A DNA stretch of 64,000 nucleotides from the NCBI RefSeq assembly GCF_013744875.1, contig NZ_CP059399.1, positions 7,130,001 to 7,194,000 of the forward strand. The letters are read 5' to 3'. Position 1 is the stretch's first letter, and the number at the start of each line of letters is the position of its first letter. The notes beneath the pieces were generated by a model. That model was not told the origin of the DNA. It ran no database searches and saw only the letters and a program-made list of their open reading frames with translations. Shown in pieces: positions 19,015 through 29,400 of the stretch. Source of the DNA: Nocardia huaxiensis (GTDB taxonomy: Bacteria > Actinomycetota > Actinomycetes > Mycobacteriales > Mycobacteriaceae). Made by a program: the position numbers and the translations under genes.

Positions 19015-19596
19015 TCAGCCAGTGACCACTCCGCGCGACAAGGTCGCGGCGAGCTGGTCCGCCAGCTCACCCGGGGCGGGTTCGGCGGTCGGTCCGGCCT
19101 CGTAGTAGCGCAGGAACGCCTGATGGAAGCATGCGCCGTCGAGTAGTGCGGCGATGGCGTCGACGTCGGCGTCCGCGGTCACCCGGCCCAGATCCTGTTC
19201 CGCCCGAAGGTATCCCGCGATGCCGGCTATGGCGCGGCCCGGTCCGGCTTCGTGCCTGCGCATCGAATCACGGTGTGCGGCCATGCGTTCCGGATGCGCC
19301 AGCAGGCCGCCGAGCAGCGGCAGCGAGCCCTGGTAGAAGGCGAGCGCGGCGCGGGCGATGGTCGCCAAATTGCCCGCGACGGCGCCCTCGCCGGGTTTGG
19401 GCAGACCGGCGGCCGGGCTGGGCATGCGGTAGCGGAGGACATTCAGGATGAGGTCCTCCTTGTCGCTGAAGTGTTTGTACAGGGCGGCTTCGGAATAGCC
19501 TGCGGCCTTGGCGATCTCCTTGGTGGTCGCGTGGACGACGCCGCGGGTGCGCAGGATGTCGGCCGCGGCATCGAGGATGCGGTCACGGGTGCTCAC
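19015..19596 (-). CDS. TetR-family transcriptional regulator
   Basis: A 193-residue regulator with the N-terminal HTH TTKEIAKAAGYSEAALYKHFSDKEDL (about residues 24-49) and a helical ligand-binding domain. The GTG start has AGGAG 5 nt upstream. It is divergent from the NAD(P)-binding reductase gene. The intergenic region contains two copies of GGTTAGT-N4-ACTCACC, matching a TetR-type dimer site, so it very probably represses both itself and the reductase gene. The effector is unknown. Confidence 0.92.
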   Translation of the reverse strand: MSTRDRILDAAADILRTRGVVHATTKEIAKAAGYSEAALYKHFSDKEDLILNVLRYRMPSPAAGLPKPGEGAVAGNLATIARAALAFYQGSLPLLGGLLAHPERMAAHRDSMRRHEAGPGRAIAGIAGYLRAEQDLGRVTADADVDAIAALLDGACFHQAFLRYYEAGPTAEPAPGELADQLAATLSRGVVTG

Positions 19597-19613
19597 GAAG
19601 TCTCCTGTTGACA

Positions 19614-19656
19614 GGTTAGTGGTTACTCACCCACCATAGGTTAGTAAATACTCACC
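19614..19656. promoter_or_regulatory. Duplicated TetR operator
   Basis: Two 18-bp near-palindromes, each GGTTAGT-N4-ACTCACC (half-sites agree at 6 of 7 positions), lie 25 bp apart start to start. They fill the gap between the divergent TetR and NAD(P)-binding genes, starting 17 bp before the TetR GTG and ending 20 bp before the partner ATG. Two tandem sites suggest binding of two dimers. Confidence 0.78.
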
Positions 19657-19675
19657 AACCTGATTGGGGCATCTC

Positions 19676-20308
19676 ATGCGACTCACGATCTTCGGCGCCA
19701 GCGGCTCGACCGGAACCCATCTCGTCGAGCAAGCACTGGTCAGAGGCCATCTCGTCACCGCTGTGGTGCGCGGTGAGCACAGCTTCGGAGAGCACGACCG
19801 ACTGACCGTGGTCACTGCGGACGTGATGGACCCGGCGGATATCGCCGACGCTCTCGACGGCGCGGACGCCGTGCTGAGTGCGGTCGGCGCACGACAGAAG
19901 GGGCCGACCTCGGTGTGTGCGGACGCGGCGGAGTCGATCGCGGCGGCCATGGACAAGACCGGGGCGCGACGGCTGCTGCTCGTCAGCAACAGCGCGCGGA
20001 TCGCCGGGCCCGGCGACGAGCCCTTCACCCGCTATGTGGTCAAGCCGCTCATCCTGCGCCCGCTGCTGCGGCACAGCCTCGACGACATGTCGCGGGCCGA
20101 ATCCATCGTGGAGGCAACCGATCTCGACTGGACAATCGTGCGCGCCCCGCAGCTCACCGACAATCCGGCCAAGGGGCGTTCGCGGATGGCGGTGGAACGC
20201 AATGTCACCTTCGGCATTCGCATCACCCGCGCGGATCTCGCGACCCGCATGCTCGATCTGGTGTCCGATCGGGATGCGGTGCACCGGCACGTCAACGTCG
20301 CCAACTGA
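19676..20308 (+). CDS. NAD(P)-binding atypical SDR protein (SDR_a5-like)
   Basis: A 210-residue Rossmann protein of the NmrA/YwnB type. The N-terminal nucleotide motif is IFGASGSTGTHLVEQAL, then LTVVTADVMDPADIADALDGADAVLSAVG, with LLVSNSARIAG as the active-site strand. Such proteins are flavin or quinone reductases or redox sensors. Its promoter overlaps the two TetR operators, so it is the likely main target of the divergent regulator. The ATG has a GGGGC site 6 nt upstream. A very strong hairpin follows the gene. Confidence 0.88.
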   Translation: MRLTIFGASGSTGTHLVEQALVRGHLVTAVVRGEHSFGEHDRLTVVTADVMDPADIADALDGADAVLSAVGARQKGPTSVCADAAESIAAAMDKTGARRLLLVSNSARIAGPGDEPFTRYVVKPLILRPLLRHSLDDMSRAESIVEATDLDWTIVRAPQLTDNPAKGRSRMAVERNVTFGIRITRADLATRMLDLVSDRDAVHRHVNVAN

Positions 20309-20373
20309 TCCGCGAGGACCCGGATTCCCGGCCGAGTCCGCCTTCGAAAGTTCTGCCCCGGTGTGGCGAGAAG

Positions 20374-20420
20374 TCGTCGGCCACCGGCGCTTTCGTGAGC
20401 GAAGCGCCGGTGGCCGACGA
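20374..20420. terminator. Long bidirectional hairpin terminator
   Basis: A 21-bp stem (TCGTCGGCCACCGGCGCTT paired with its complement, one bulged T) and a 4-nt loop lie between the convergent NAD(P)-binding and winged-helix genes. There is no T-tract on either side. The stem length strongly suggests transcription insulation. Confidence 0.75.
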
Positions 20421-20435
20421 TGGTTGCGGGAACAG

Positions 20436-20771
20436 TCACCGATCCCCGACGGAATCGGTCTGCCCGTAGATGGTTTCCCAGACCGCGAAACTGGCGAGCA
20501 GTTCGACAGTGCGCCAGCCGCGATCGGTCAGGGCCATGGGATTTCCGATCTCCAGCGGTTCGTCCCAGCTCCCCGCGCCGCCGGCCGACACCAGTCCGCG
20601 TGCCGCGATGACCCGCAGCGCCCGGGATACTCCCGGCCGCCGCATGGTCATCGATCCGCACAGCTCGCGGACCGTGCGGGGGCCGCCGGCGAGCGCGTCG
20701 AGCACCTCCACGACACCGCGGTGATTCACCAGCTCGCACAATGCGTCCAGCTCGTTCGCCGAATTGCCCAT
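20436..20771 (-). CDS. Winged-helix transcriptional regulator
   Basis: A 111-residue protein that reads as a single winged helix. LVNHRGVVEVLDALAGGPRTVRELC is helices 1-2. GVSRALRVIAARGLV is the recognition helix with the start of the wing. MALTDRGWRTVELLASF is the C-terminal helix. It resembles HxlR/MarR-like regulators common in actinobacteria. An in-frame extension upstream is possible, but the ATG of MGNSANELD, with GGAG 14 nt upstream, gives the natural domain start. It lies downstream of the kdp operon and is not obviously part of it. Confidence 0.78.
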   Translation of the reverse strand: MGNSANELDALCELVNHRGVVEVLDALAGGPRTVRELCGSMTMRRPGVSRALRVIAARGLVSAGGAGSWDEPLEIGNPMALTDRGWRTVELLASFAVWETIYGQTDSVGDR

Positions 20772-20912
20772 CGCACTGCCCCATCTCCGCCGCGCTGTTC
20801 CCGACCCCTTCGACGGTAGACGCGTAACCCGTTGCCGCAGAAGGCTCTTGACGCCCTTCATGCGGCGGCGACCGGTATCTTTGCCGAATTCGTACGCGAC
20901 GGGAAAACACAA

Positions 20913-20950
20913 GGGCCGCAGTGGTTCCCGGGGGAGAACCGCTGCGGCCC
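20913..20950 (-). terminator. Rho-independent terminator of the kdpFABC operon
   Basis: GGGCCGCAGCGGTTC pairs with its complement (14 of 15 bp) around an 8-nt loop. In the direction of kdp transcription it is followed by TTGTGTTTT. It lies 13 bp after the kdpC stop codon. Confidence 0.85.
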
Positions 20951-20963
20951 CGGCGCTTCGAGC

Positions 20964-21842
20964 TCAGCCCTGGAAGGGGTACTTCGCGTCCAGGTCCAGG
21001 TTCAGCTGGACCACGTTCACTCGCGGCTCACCCAGGAAGCCCAGGGTGCGGCCGTCGGTGTGCGCGTCGACCAGAGCGTGGACCTGATCCTCGGAAATGT
21101 TGCGAGCCTTGGCGACTCGTGCGAGCTGGATGGCCGCGTAGTCGGGCGTGATGTTCGGGTCCAGGCCGCTGCCGCTGGCCGTCACCGCGTCGGCGGGCAC
21201 GGCCGGATGCTCCGGCGCGGCACCGCGAATCGGCACGATGCGCGCCTGCGAGACATCCTCATCGGCGCCCCGGCAGTCGACCTGCACGCCCTTGTACTCC
21301 GCCAGGAACGGGGTCCGGGTCACCGAGCAGAACTCGTTGACGCTGACCACCCGCACCGGCTGATCGACCTCACCGGCGGCGGTGCGCGGCCCGAAGACCG
21401 CAAGCACCGCGCCGACCCCGCCCGGGGTGCAGAACGGGCGGCTGCCGTCCACGCCCTCGAGCTCGCCGACGGCCTTGCTGCGGGCGCACACGGTGCTCAG
21501 CAGCGCCGTCTCATCGGGGGCGCTGTCCACGATGCTCTCCGGCCCCAGATTGCTCGCGGCGGTGGACATGGGGTCGTATCCGTCACCGGCCGCAGAGGGC
21601 CGGCTCTGGAAGTACTGCCGCAGCGGGTTGCCGTCGGAGTCGGTGAACGCCTGCCCGATCAGGCTGGAGCCCACCGTTGTTCCGTCCCGCTCGAGCAGCG
21701 ACCCGTTCGACCTGTCCTTCAGTCCGGGCAGTTGAGCGACCGCGAAAACCGCCAGGGGATAGACGATTCCGGTGATCACCGTGAGCACCAGCAGCGCGCG
21801 CAGCGCCGCCACATGTTGGCGAATCCAAGTTGACATGCGCAT
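20964..21842 (-). CDS. kdpC: K+-transporting ATPase subunit KdpC
   Basis: A 292-residue KdpC, longer than the roughly 190-residue enterobacterial form, as is usual in actinobacteria because of a central insert (about residues 110-215). One N-terminal transmembrane helix (ALLVLTVITGIVYPLAVFAVAQ) precedes GSLLERDGTTVGSSLIGQAF and YFQSRPSAAGDGYDP. The C-terminal core is VTASGSGLDPNITPDYAAIQ and EPRVNVVQLNLDLD. It stabilises the KdpFABC complex and assists ATP binding. The start codon is 1 nt beyond the kdpB stop, so the genes are translationally coupled. The second in-frame ATG (MSTW) is an equally possible start. Confidence 0.95.
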   Translation of the reverse strand: MRMSTWIRQHVAALRALLVLTVITGIVYPLAVFAVAQLPGLKDRSNGSLLERDGTTVGSSLIGQAFTDSDGNPLRQYFQSRPSAAGDGYDPMSTAASNLGPESIVDSAPDETALLSTVCARSKAVGELEGVDGSRPFCTPGGVGAVLAVFGPRTAAGEVDQPVRVVSVNEFCSVTRTPFLAEYKGVQVDCRGADEDVSQARIVPIRGAAPEHPAVPADAVTASGSGLDPNITPDYAAIQLARVAKARNISEDQVHALVDAHTDGRTLGFLGEPRVNVVQLNLDLDAKYPFQG

Positions 21843-21843
21843 A

Positions 21844-23991
21844 TCAGGACATCCCGGGGAGGAATTGGACGACGAGGTCGATCAGCTTGATGCCGATGAA
21901 CGGGGCAATAATGCCGCCCACGCCGTAGACGGCCAGATTGCGGCTCAGCAGCTTGGACGCCGCGGCCGGACGATAGTTGACGCCCTTGAGCGCCAACGGG
22001 ATCAGCACCACGATGATGATCGCGTTGAAGATGACCGCGGACAGGATGGCCGATTGCGGGCTGGCCAGCCGCATGATGTTCAGCTTGTCCATCGCCGGGA
22101 ACAGGGCCACGAACAGCGCGGGAATGATCGCGAAGTATTTGGCGATGTCGTTGGCGATGGAGAACGTGGTGAGCGCGCCACGGGTGATCAGCAACTGCTT
22201 GCCGATCTCCACGATCTCGATGAGCTTGGTCGGATCGGAATCCAGATCCACCATATTGCCCGCCTCTTTGGCGGCGGAGGTGCCGGTGTTCATGGCGACA
22301 CCCACATCGGCCTGTGCGAGCGCGGGCGCGTCATTGGTGCCGTCACCGGTCATGGCGACCAGGCGGCCACCGTCCTGCTCCTGCTTGATCAGCGCGAGCT
22401 TGTCCTCGGGGGTGGCCTCGGCGAGGAAGTCGTCGACACCGGCCTCATCGGCGATCGCCTTGGCGGTCAACGGATTGTCGCCGGTGATCATGACGGTGCG
22501 GATGCCCATGCGCCGCATCTCGTCGAAGCGTTCCCGCATGCCTTCCTTGACGACGTCCTTCAGATGAATGACGCCGAGCAGGCGGGCCTGCCCCTTCTTG
22601 ATCTCCGCGACCACCAGCGGCGTGCCGCCGGAAGCCGAGATGCCGTCGACGGTTGCGCCGACCTCGGCCGGAATCTCGCCGCCGTGCCCGCGCACCCATT
22701 CGGTGACCGCGCTGGCCGCACCCTTGCGCAGCTGATGCCCGTCGGCCAGGTCCACACCCGACATGCGGGTCTGGGCGGTGAATTCCACCCAGTTCGCGCC
22801 GACCAGCTCACCCGGGACGCGCTCGCGCTTGTTGTACGCGGTCTTGGCGTACACCACGATGGAGCGGCCCTCGGGGGTCTCGTCCGCGAGGCTGGAAAGC
22901 TGTGCGGCATCGGCGATCTCATCGGAGGTGATGCCCGGCATCGGCACGAAGTCCGAAGCCTGACGGTTGCCGAGGGTGATCGTCCCGGTCTTGTCCAGCA
23001 GCAGCGTGTTCACATCACCGGCGGCCTCGACCGCCCGGCCCGACATGGCCAGCACATTGCGCTGTACGAGCCGGTCCATGCCGGCGATGCCGATGGCCGA
23101 CAGCAGCGCGCCGATGGTGGTCGGGATGAGGCACACCAGCAGCGAGACCATGACGATGCCGCTGATGCCGTCCGCGGTCAGCGAAATGCTGTCCGGCACA
23201 CCGGGATTGTTCGCCTTGGCGAAGATCGCCAGGGGCTGCAGGGTGGCCACCGCGCCCACGAAGATGATGGTGAGCGAGGCCAGCAGGATATTGAGCGCGA
23301 CCTCGTTGGGCGTCTTCTGCCGTGACGCGCCCTCGACGAGCGCGATCATCTTGTCGATGAACGAGCCGCCCGGCTCCTGCGTGATCTTGACGATGATGCG
23401 GTCCGACAGCACCGTGGTGCCGCCGGTGACCGCGGAACGGTCGCCGCCGGACTCACGGATCACCGGCGCGGATTCACCGGTGATGGCCGACTCGTCCACC
23501 GACGCAATGCCTTCCACGACATCACCGTCACCCGGAATGACCTGACCGGCTTCGACGACCACATAGTCGCCGCGCTGCAGATCCGGCGCGGCCACCTTCT
23601 CCTCGACCAGCCGCGCACCCGGCGACCAGTCCGCCAGCCGCCGAGCGACGGTGTCGGTCTTGGCCTTTCGCAAGGTATCGGCCTGCGCCTTGCCGCGCCC
23701 TTCGGCGACGGCCTCGGCCAGATTGGCGAAAAGGACGGTGGCCCAGAGCCATACGACGATCGCCCAGCCGAAGAAGGACGGATCGGCGATCGCGAGGACG
23801 GTCGACCACACCGCGCCGATCTCGACGATCAGCATGACGGGGTTGCGCCACATGGTGCGCGGGTCCAGCTTGCGGAAGGCGTCCGGCAACGACTTCAGCA
23901 GCATCTGCGGATCGAACAGTCCGCTCGTTACCCGCCCCTTGTGCGCGGAAGCCGATTCGGGCTTCTCGATATCAACAGTGGGAGCAGACAT
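21844..23991 (-). CDS. kdpB: K+-transporting P-type ATPase subunit KdpB
   Basis: The 715-residue catalytic subunit that hydrolyses ATP to drive high-affinity K+ uptake through KdpA. It has the P-type phosphorylation motif [12 protein letters not shown], the actuator loop [10 protein letters not shown], the nucleotide-domain KGAAS, and the hinge [22 protein letters not shown]. The ATG ([10 protein letters not shown]) overlaps the kdpA stop as TGATG. An in-frame upstream extension would run into kdpA and is not credible. Confidence 0.97.
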   Translation of the reverse strand: MSAPTVDIEKPESASAHKGRVTSGLFDPQMLLKSLPDAFRKLDPRTMWRNPVMLIVEIGAVWSTVLAIADPSFFGWAIVVWLWATVLFANLAEAVAEGRGKAQADTLRKAKTDTVARRLADWSPGARLVEEKVAAPDLQRGDYVVVEAGQVIPGDGDVVEGIASVDESAITGESAPVIRESGGDRSAVTGGTTVLSDRIIVKITQEPGGSFIDKMIALVEGASRQKTPNEVALNILLASLTIIFVGAVATLQPLAIFAKANNPGVPDSISLTADGISGIVMVSLLVCLIPTTIGALLSAIGIAGMDRLVQRNVLAMSGRAVEAAGDVNTLLLDKTGTITLGNRQASDFVPMPGITSDEIADAAQLSSLADETPEGRSIVVYAKTAYNKRERVPGELVGANWVEFTAQTRMSGVDLADGHQLRKGAASAVTEWVRGHGGEIPAEVGATVDGISASGGTPLVVAEIKKGQARLLGVIHLKDVVKEGMRERFDEMRRMGIRTVMITGDNPLTAKAIADEAGVDDFLAEATPEDKLALIKQEQDGGRLVAMTGDGTNDAPALAQADVGVAMNTGTSAAKEAGNMVDLDSDPTKLIEIVEIGKQLLITRGALTTFSIANDIAKYFAIIPALFVALFPAMDKLNIMRLASPQSAILSAVIFNAIIIVVLIPLALKGVNYRPAAASKLLSRNLAVYGVGGIIAPFIGIKLIDLVVQFLPGMS

Positions 23992-25661
23992 CAGTGGATT
24001 CCTTCGGCGAGCGGCCCGAGCGCGAGCGCGGGCAGGAAGGTCAGGGCCACCAGGATGACGGTCACGCCGACGACCATGCCGACGAACTGCGGCCGGTGGG
24101 TCGGGAGCGTGCCGATCGATTCGGGGGTGTGGCCCTGCTGGGCCAGTGAACCGGCCAGGGCGAGAACGAAGATCATGGGCAGGAAGCGGCCGAACAGCAT
24201 GGCCAGGCCCAGGGCGGTGTTGTACCACTCGGTATTGCCGCTCAGGCCCGCGAAGGCCGAACCATTGTTGTTGGCCGCGGAGGTGAAGGCGTACAGCACT
24301 TCCGACAGTCCGTGCGGTCCCGAATTCAGCATGCCCGCACGCTCACCCGGCAGGGCCATGGCGATGGCGGTGCCGATCAGCACGAGCAGCGGACTCACCA
24401 GGAAATACGCTGCGGCGAACTTGATTTCGCGCGGCGTGATCTTCTTGCCCAGGTATTCCGGCGTGCGCCCGACCATGAGGCCCGCGATGAAGACCGTGAT
24501 CACGGCCAGGATCAGCATGCCGTACAGGCCCGAGCCGACACCGCCGGGCGCGACCTCGCCCAGCTGCATATTGAACATGGTCATCATGCCGCCGAGGCTG
24601 GTGTACGAGTCGTGGAAGGAGTCCACCGCACCGGTCGAGGTCAGCGTGGTCGACGCGGCGAAGGTCGCCGAATTCGAGACGCCGAAGCGGGTTTCCACGC
24701 CCTCCATGGACGCGCCGATGGCGGTCGGCACGGTGCCGTGGTGCTGCAGCTGGAACAGGTTGGTCAGCCCGATCGACAGCAGCGCGATCACGCCCATGAC
24801 GGCGGTGATGGCGTAGCCCTGCTTGGTGCTGCCCACCATGCGGCCGAAGGCGCGCGGCAGCGAGAACGGGATGCACAGGATCAGGAAGATCTCGATCCAG
24901 TTGGTCCAGGTCGTCGGGTTCTCGAACGGATGCGACGAGTTGGCGTTGTAGAAGCCGCCGCCATTGGTGCCCAGCTCCTTGATGACCTCCTGGCTGGCCA
25001 CCGGCCCGCCCGGAATGGTCTGCTGCGCACCGGCAACCGTCTGCACGACCTGATCGTGCAGGTGGAAGTTCTGGATCATGCCGCCGGCCACGAACACGAT
25101 CGCGAACACGAAGGCGATGGGCAGCAGAATGCGGATGGTTCCCCTCACCAGATCCACCCAGAAGTTGCCCAGATCGGCGCTGTGCCTGCGGGCGAAGCCG
25201 CGCACCAGCGCCACCGCCACCGCCATGCCGACGGCCGCGGACACGAAGTTCTGCACCGCGAGCCCGGCCATCTGCACCAGGTGACCCATGGTGGATTCGC
25301 CGGAGTAGTTCTGCCAGTTGGTATTCGTGACGAAGCTGACCGCGGTGTTCCACGCCAGCTGCGGCGTCATCTCGGTGCCCGGATCATTCAGGTGCAGCGG
25401 CAGTTTGCCCTGCAGCAGCTGAAAGAAGAACAGGAACAGAATGCTGACGGCCGAGAAGGCCAGCACGCTGCGCGCGTACACCGCCCAGGTCATCTCCACG
25501 CCCGGCTGCACGCCGATCAGGCGGTAGATGACCTTCTCCGCCTTCGAATGCCGCTGACTGCTGTAGACCTTGGCCATGTAATCGCCGAGCGGCAGATGGA
25601 TCACGGCCAGCGCGATGATCAGGGATACGACGAAGACGATCCCCGCTGTAGTCGTGCTCAC
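23991..25661 (-). CDS. kdpA: K+-transporting ATPase channel subunit KdpA
   Basis: A 556-residue protein with about ten transmembrane helices, homologous to KtrB/TrkH channels, that forms the K+-selectivity filter and intramembrane tunnel. Recognisable filter and family segments are [41 protein letters not shown] and [13 protein letters not shown]. The GTG start directly follows the kdpF stop (TGAGTG), and GGAG in the end of kdpF is its ribosome-binding site. Expression is expected under K+ limitation, controlled by KdpDE encoded about 9 kb away. Confidence 0.97.
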   Translation of the reverse strand: MSTTTAGIVFVVSLIIALAVIHLPLGDYMAKVYSSQRHSKAEKVIYRLIGVQPGVEMTWAVYARSVLAFSAVSILFLFFFQLLQGKLPLHLNDPGTEMTPQLAWNTAVSFVTNTNWQNYSGESTMGHLVQMAGLAVQNFVSAAVGMAVAVALVRGFARRHSADLGNFWVDLVRGTIRILLPIAFVFAIVFVAGGMIQNFHLHDQVVQTVAGAQQTIPGGPVASQEVIKELGTNGGGFYNANSSHPFENPTTWTNWIEIFLILCIPFSLPRAFGRMVGSTKQGYAITAVMGVIALLSIGLTNLFQLQHHGTVPTAIGASMEGVETRFGVSNSATFAASTTLTSTGAVDSFHDSYTSLGGMMTMFNMQLGEVAPGGVGSGLYGMLILAVITVFIAGLMVGRTPEYLGKKITPREIKFAAAYFLVSPLLVLIGTAIAMALPGERAGMLNSGPHGLSEVLYAFTSAANNNGSAFAGLSGNTEWYNTALGLAMLFGRFLPMIFVLALAGSLAQQGHTPESIGTLPTHRPQFVGMVVGVTVILVALTFLPALALGPLAEGIH

Positions 25662-25748
25662 TCAGAACCTCTCCGGGAACAGCAGGGCCGCAACCAGGTA
25701 GACGGCGATGCCAATGGCCAGAATCAGACCCACAATGTTCTGAATCAC
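25662..25748 (-). CDS. kdpF: KdpF, small stabilising subunit of the K+ ATPase
   Basis: A 28-residue single-span peptide, VIQNIVGLILAIGIAVYLVA then ALLFPERF. It matches the KdpF pattern (NIVGL...ALLFPEKF in M. tuberculosis KdpF, recalled). KdpF sits at the KdpA-KdpB interface as a lipid-like stabiliser. The GTG start overlaps the stop of a further upstream tiny ORF (GTGA), and its stop touches the kdpA start. Confidence 0.93.
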   Translation of the reverse strand: MIQNIVGLILAIGIAVYLVAALLFPERF

Positions 25749-25828
25749 AGCCGTTCCACCCCGCGTTGGATCAGGCCGAGCAGGGCGAAAAGCGCCACCG
25801 TCAGCACCGTGAACACCACGACGGACAT
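25745..25828 (-). CDS. Unnamed 27-residue membrane peptide heading the kdp operon
   Basis: The sequence starts MSVVVFTVLTVALFALLGLI and ends QRGVERL: one hydrophobic helix with a short basic tail. It has an ATG with AGAGAGG 11 nt upstream. Its stop overlaps the kdpF GTG by 2 nt, the signature of translational coupling. It is not KdpF, which follows with its own conserved motif. It is a plausible additional Kdp subunit or regulator, or merely a leader peptide that couples translation. I do not recognise a named family. Confidence 0.7.
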   Translation of the reverse strand: MSVVVFTVLTVALFALLGLIQRGVERL

Positions 25829-25909
25829 GAGTCGGTTACCTCTCTCTTCGAGGCGCACCCTGAGGTGCGCCGGAGCGAGTCAAGCGCCCAGTCGGCCAGG
25901 TTTCGGCGT

Positions 25910-25952
25910 CCTTTACGGGTTCTTAGCGCGCAGGGCCTCCGCCTTGACGGGT
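25910..25952 (-). promoter_or_regulatory. Direct repeats upstream of the kdp operon (candidate KdpE site)
   Basis: On the kdp strand, ACCCGTCAAGG and ACCCGTAAAGG (10 of 11 identical) are spaced 32 bp start to start, three helical turns. They lie 82-124 bp upstream of the first small ORF. OmpR-class regulators such as KdpE bind direct repeats, so this is the best candidate site for K+-limitation control. The assignment is inference. Confidence 0.45.
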
Positions 25953-26152
25953 CACTAACAGCAAACCCTGCGGTATGGACGGACCCGGGGGTGACACGCC
26001 GCCACTGGCGAATAGCCCGCTATCGCAGCTCCGGGCCGCCACGCCGCCAATGTTCCGTAAAACCAGGTTCGCGAATCTTGCTGGAGCACTGGATATTTCG
26101 ATGCAATGGCAGAATCAACCACAGCGCTGGACGCAGAGAAAGAGGACCGGAC

Positions 26153-26308
26153 ATGACCCACCACACCCTGGCTGAGCTGCGCGAGTTCACCCGGCACTGG
26201 CTGGATCGGTATCGGATGACACCGCAGGAACGCGCCAATCGGGCCGTCGGATACACCCCGCCCGCCGTGGTGAGCGCGTCGCTGGGATATCACGCGCCGC
26301 GCCGCTGA
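26153..26308 (+). CDS. Small hypothetical protein (51 residues)
   Basis: A short ORF starting MTHHTLAELREFTRHWLDRY, then RMTPQERANRAVGYTPPAVV. AGAGGA lies 7 nt before the ATG, and third codon positions are G/C-rich. The N-terminal half is likely one amphipathic helix. No signal, membrane segment or known motif is visible. It is divergent to the kdp operon, with the AT-richer region between them, and precedes the large HEAT-like gene on the same strand (about 115 bp gap). Confidence 0.55.
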   Translation: MTHHTLAELREFTRHWLDRYRMTPQERANRAVGYTPPAVVSASLGYHAPRR

Positions 26309-26423
26309 CGATCCCGGCAGTCGGCTCGCCGAACTTCCCTGCGGTCGGGTCACCGAACTCCCGGTGATCGGCGCGCGGAAATGTGTTCGAGCGGGCCGGG
26401 CCCGCTGGGTTAGCGTGGCCGCT

Positions 26424-29400
26424 GTGACTGGACTGGGGAACCGACTGCTGTCGGAGGTTGCGGAACTGTCGGTGCCCGAGCGGATGCGGCGCATCGCACA
26501 GGAGGCCCGGCGGCTCGCGGGGACGGCCGAACTGGACGCACTGCTGGACGAACTCTTCGCCGCGGGACGGTACGAGCGGCAGATCGCCCTGACCATGGCC
26601 ACCATCGCGGGGGCGCGGAGCCGGGTGCTGGCGCAACTGGATTCGCCGGATCCGGAATTCGCCGGGCGCGCGCTCACGGCGGCGATCAAGCTCGGCGTCG
26701 AACCCGAGGTGATCGGGCCGCGGGTGCCCGCGCTGCCGGAACGGGCGCGCCGGCGGGTGTACCGGGGTCTGGCCGCCGGTGATCGGGAGCGGCTCGCCGA
26801 TGCGCTGCTGCCACCCATGCGCGCCGCGTTCGGCGATGCGGCGGCCGCCCGCGTATTGCCGCACTGCTCGTCCGCGGTGGTCGCGGCGCAGCTGCCCGAA
26901 CTGGCGTATGCGGTGCCGAACTGGGCTGCCCTGGGCCGCAGGCACATCGGCGTGCTCTTCGATTTCGTCGAGGCGCGCGCGGCCGACGCCGGACGGGACG
27001 AGTGGATCGAGCTCTGGTGGTGGCTGACCTCGAACGTGACCGCCGCCGCCGAACACGATCCGGACCGGCTACTGGCTTTCGCCGCCCGCGCCGTCGCGCA
27101 TCGGCCCGTCGACGCGCTGAATCGCGTGGTGGGCACACTGACCCGGCACGACGCGGCAGCCGTGTACATGCTGATCCGGCATCCCAGCGGCCACGGCCGC
27201 GGACTCAGCGGCACGGCCCTGTGGAAATCGATGCTCACGCTGTCGGATGAACAACTGCGCGCGTTCTTCGAACTGTGCCCGCCGCACGATCGACACCGAT
27301 TCCTGCGCCTGGTGCCACCGCATCGGCGCACGCACATCGCCGGGCCCCTCCTCACCCGGCCCGGGACCGCGCCCGGCCAGGCGGATGTCTTGCTGCTGGA
27401 TATGCTGCCGTGGCGCGAACGGGCTACTGTCGCTAGGGAATTGCTCGCCAGGCCCGGTGGCGCGGATAACCCCGAGGTCGCCGAGGTGCTGACCGCGCGA
27501 CTGCCCTGGGACGAGGCGAAAACCGTGCTGTCCGAGGCGATCCGGCGTCCCACCGCCGACGAGCGCGCCCGCGCCTACCCGCTGCTCGTGCGCGCCGCGG
27601 CCGGGACCCGCGATCCGGCAATCGTCGCGGACATGCTGGGTCTGCTGCGCCGGCTGCGCAATGAGCAGGATCCGGTGCGCCGCGAAGCCCTGCACACCGT
27701 CTCGCGAATCCCGATGTCGCTGTTGACCGTCGCCCACCTGCCCGCCCTCGAACAGCTGGGTGTCGACGCCTTGCAGGCCCGCGACTGCTCGTATCAAACC
27801 GCCGGCACGGTCGGTGAGCTCACCCGTACGCTGCTGATGCGCGGCGCGCAGCTCGACGGCGCTGTGGGCGGCCCGTGGGCCGATGGCACTCCGGACCGCA
27901 CGCAGACCGGCGGCACCGCCTTCGCCGACACGGCGCTGCGCCTCACCGCCCAGCTGGCCGAGCACAAGCGCGGCCTGAATCTGTATGGCCTGCACCGCAA
28001 TCTGCCGCGCGGCGCCGAACAGCGCCTGTTCGCCGCACTGCGCCCGCGCCTCGAGGACGATGCCGCCCGCGACGAGTGGGAGCTCGCGCTGAGTCTGGCC
28101 ATCGGCCTGGACCACCGTGCCTACGACCTTCCCGAATTGCAGCGGATGCTGGTGCGCGCCTGTGCCGCGCACCAGGATTCGACGGTCCGGCGCGCAGTGG
28201 GGCAGGCACTGGCCAATCCCGCGACCCGGGACCGCCACCTCGACGAGATCCTGCGCCGTGACCGTTCGCTGGTCGCGCTGTACGAGGTGCAGGCGCTCAT
28301 CGCCCGCCGGCGCACCGACCTGCTCGGCCTGCTGTGGAGCAGATCCACCCCGGGGCGGTTCCTGTCGAAGAAGGTGCGCTTCGTACCCATGTTCCACGGC
28401 GGATTCACCGGCTGGCCGCCGCAGCACGTCGATCGCTATGCCCGCCTGCTGCAGAGCTACGCGCAGTCCTCGCACGCTTCGATCAGCGAGCGCGCCCGGG
28501 CCGTGCGCCAATTGGGCTCGCTCCCAGGAAGTTTCGATCAGCTGCTGCCGTACCTGAATTCCGGCGAGATCACCGTCACCGAGGCGGCGCTCACCGCGCT
28601 GGGCCGCAGCGACGAACCGGCACGGGCCATTGCCGTCCTGTCCGGCCATGTCGACGACGACCACGCCCGCGTGGCGGTGAGCGCCATCGCCTGCTGCGCC
28701 CGCTCCATCTCGCCGAGTCGAATCAGCGAAACCATTGCGCCCCTGCTGAATTCGCGCAAGATCACGTCCGCGAAAGAGGGCGTGCGCCTGCTCGCCGCCC
28801 TGCACGCGCCCGACGCCGTCCCCGTCATCCACGCCCTGTGGAACCGGCCCGACCTGCACCGCGACATCCGCCGCGCCGCCGTCTTCGCCACCCGATTCCT
28901 GCTCGACCACGACGAAGCCTGGGATCTGCTCGCCAAGGCGGCCACCGACCCGGATGTCGCGGGGGCCATCCTCGACATCCATCCGCAGCTGCTGCCCGAG
29001 CCGCAGCGCTATCGCTTCGCCGCCTTCGTGCGTGAACTGGCCGCGGGCGCCGATCATCGGCTGGCCGCGCAGTCACTGGCGCTGCTGCCGAGGTGGCGGC
29101 GCTGGTCGAGCGCGGACACCGCCGATTTCCTGATCGACCGGCTGACCGAGCTCACCACCACCGGGCTGTGGCAACCCGCGCTCCGAACCCTGCTCGACAC
29201 CGTTGGCGCGGACGGCAATCCGGCCCCGCTGGTCAGCGCCGTCACCCGGCTGCGCGTGGCCGACGCCACCCTCCCCGACCGCGATCTTCCTGCCCGGCAA
29301 CGTCTTTCCACGCTGCTGGCCTGGCTCGGGCCGATCGTGCGCAATCGCGATGCGGCCCGGCCCGTCGTGGCTCCGGTCATCGAACTGCTCGCCGGTGACC

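Noticed and set aside
25829..26150. A c-di-AMP (ydaO-type) riboswitch ahead of kdp
   Set aside because: I looked for the conserved ydaO-type core by eye and did not find it; the direct repeats are a better explanation for regulation.
27069..29057. A 662-codon open frame opposite the HEAT-like gene
   Set aside because: No start site or motif; codon pattern of a shadow frame. The sense frame has coherent helical repeats.
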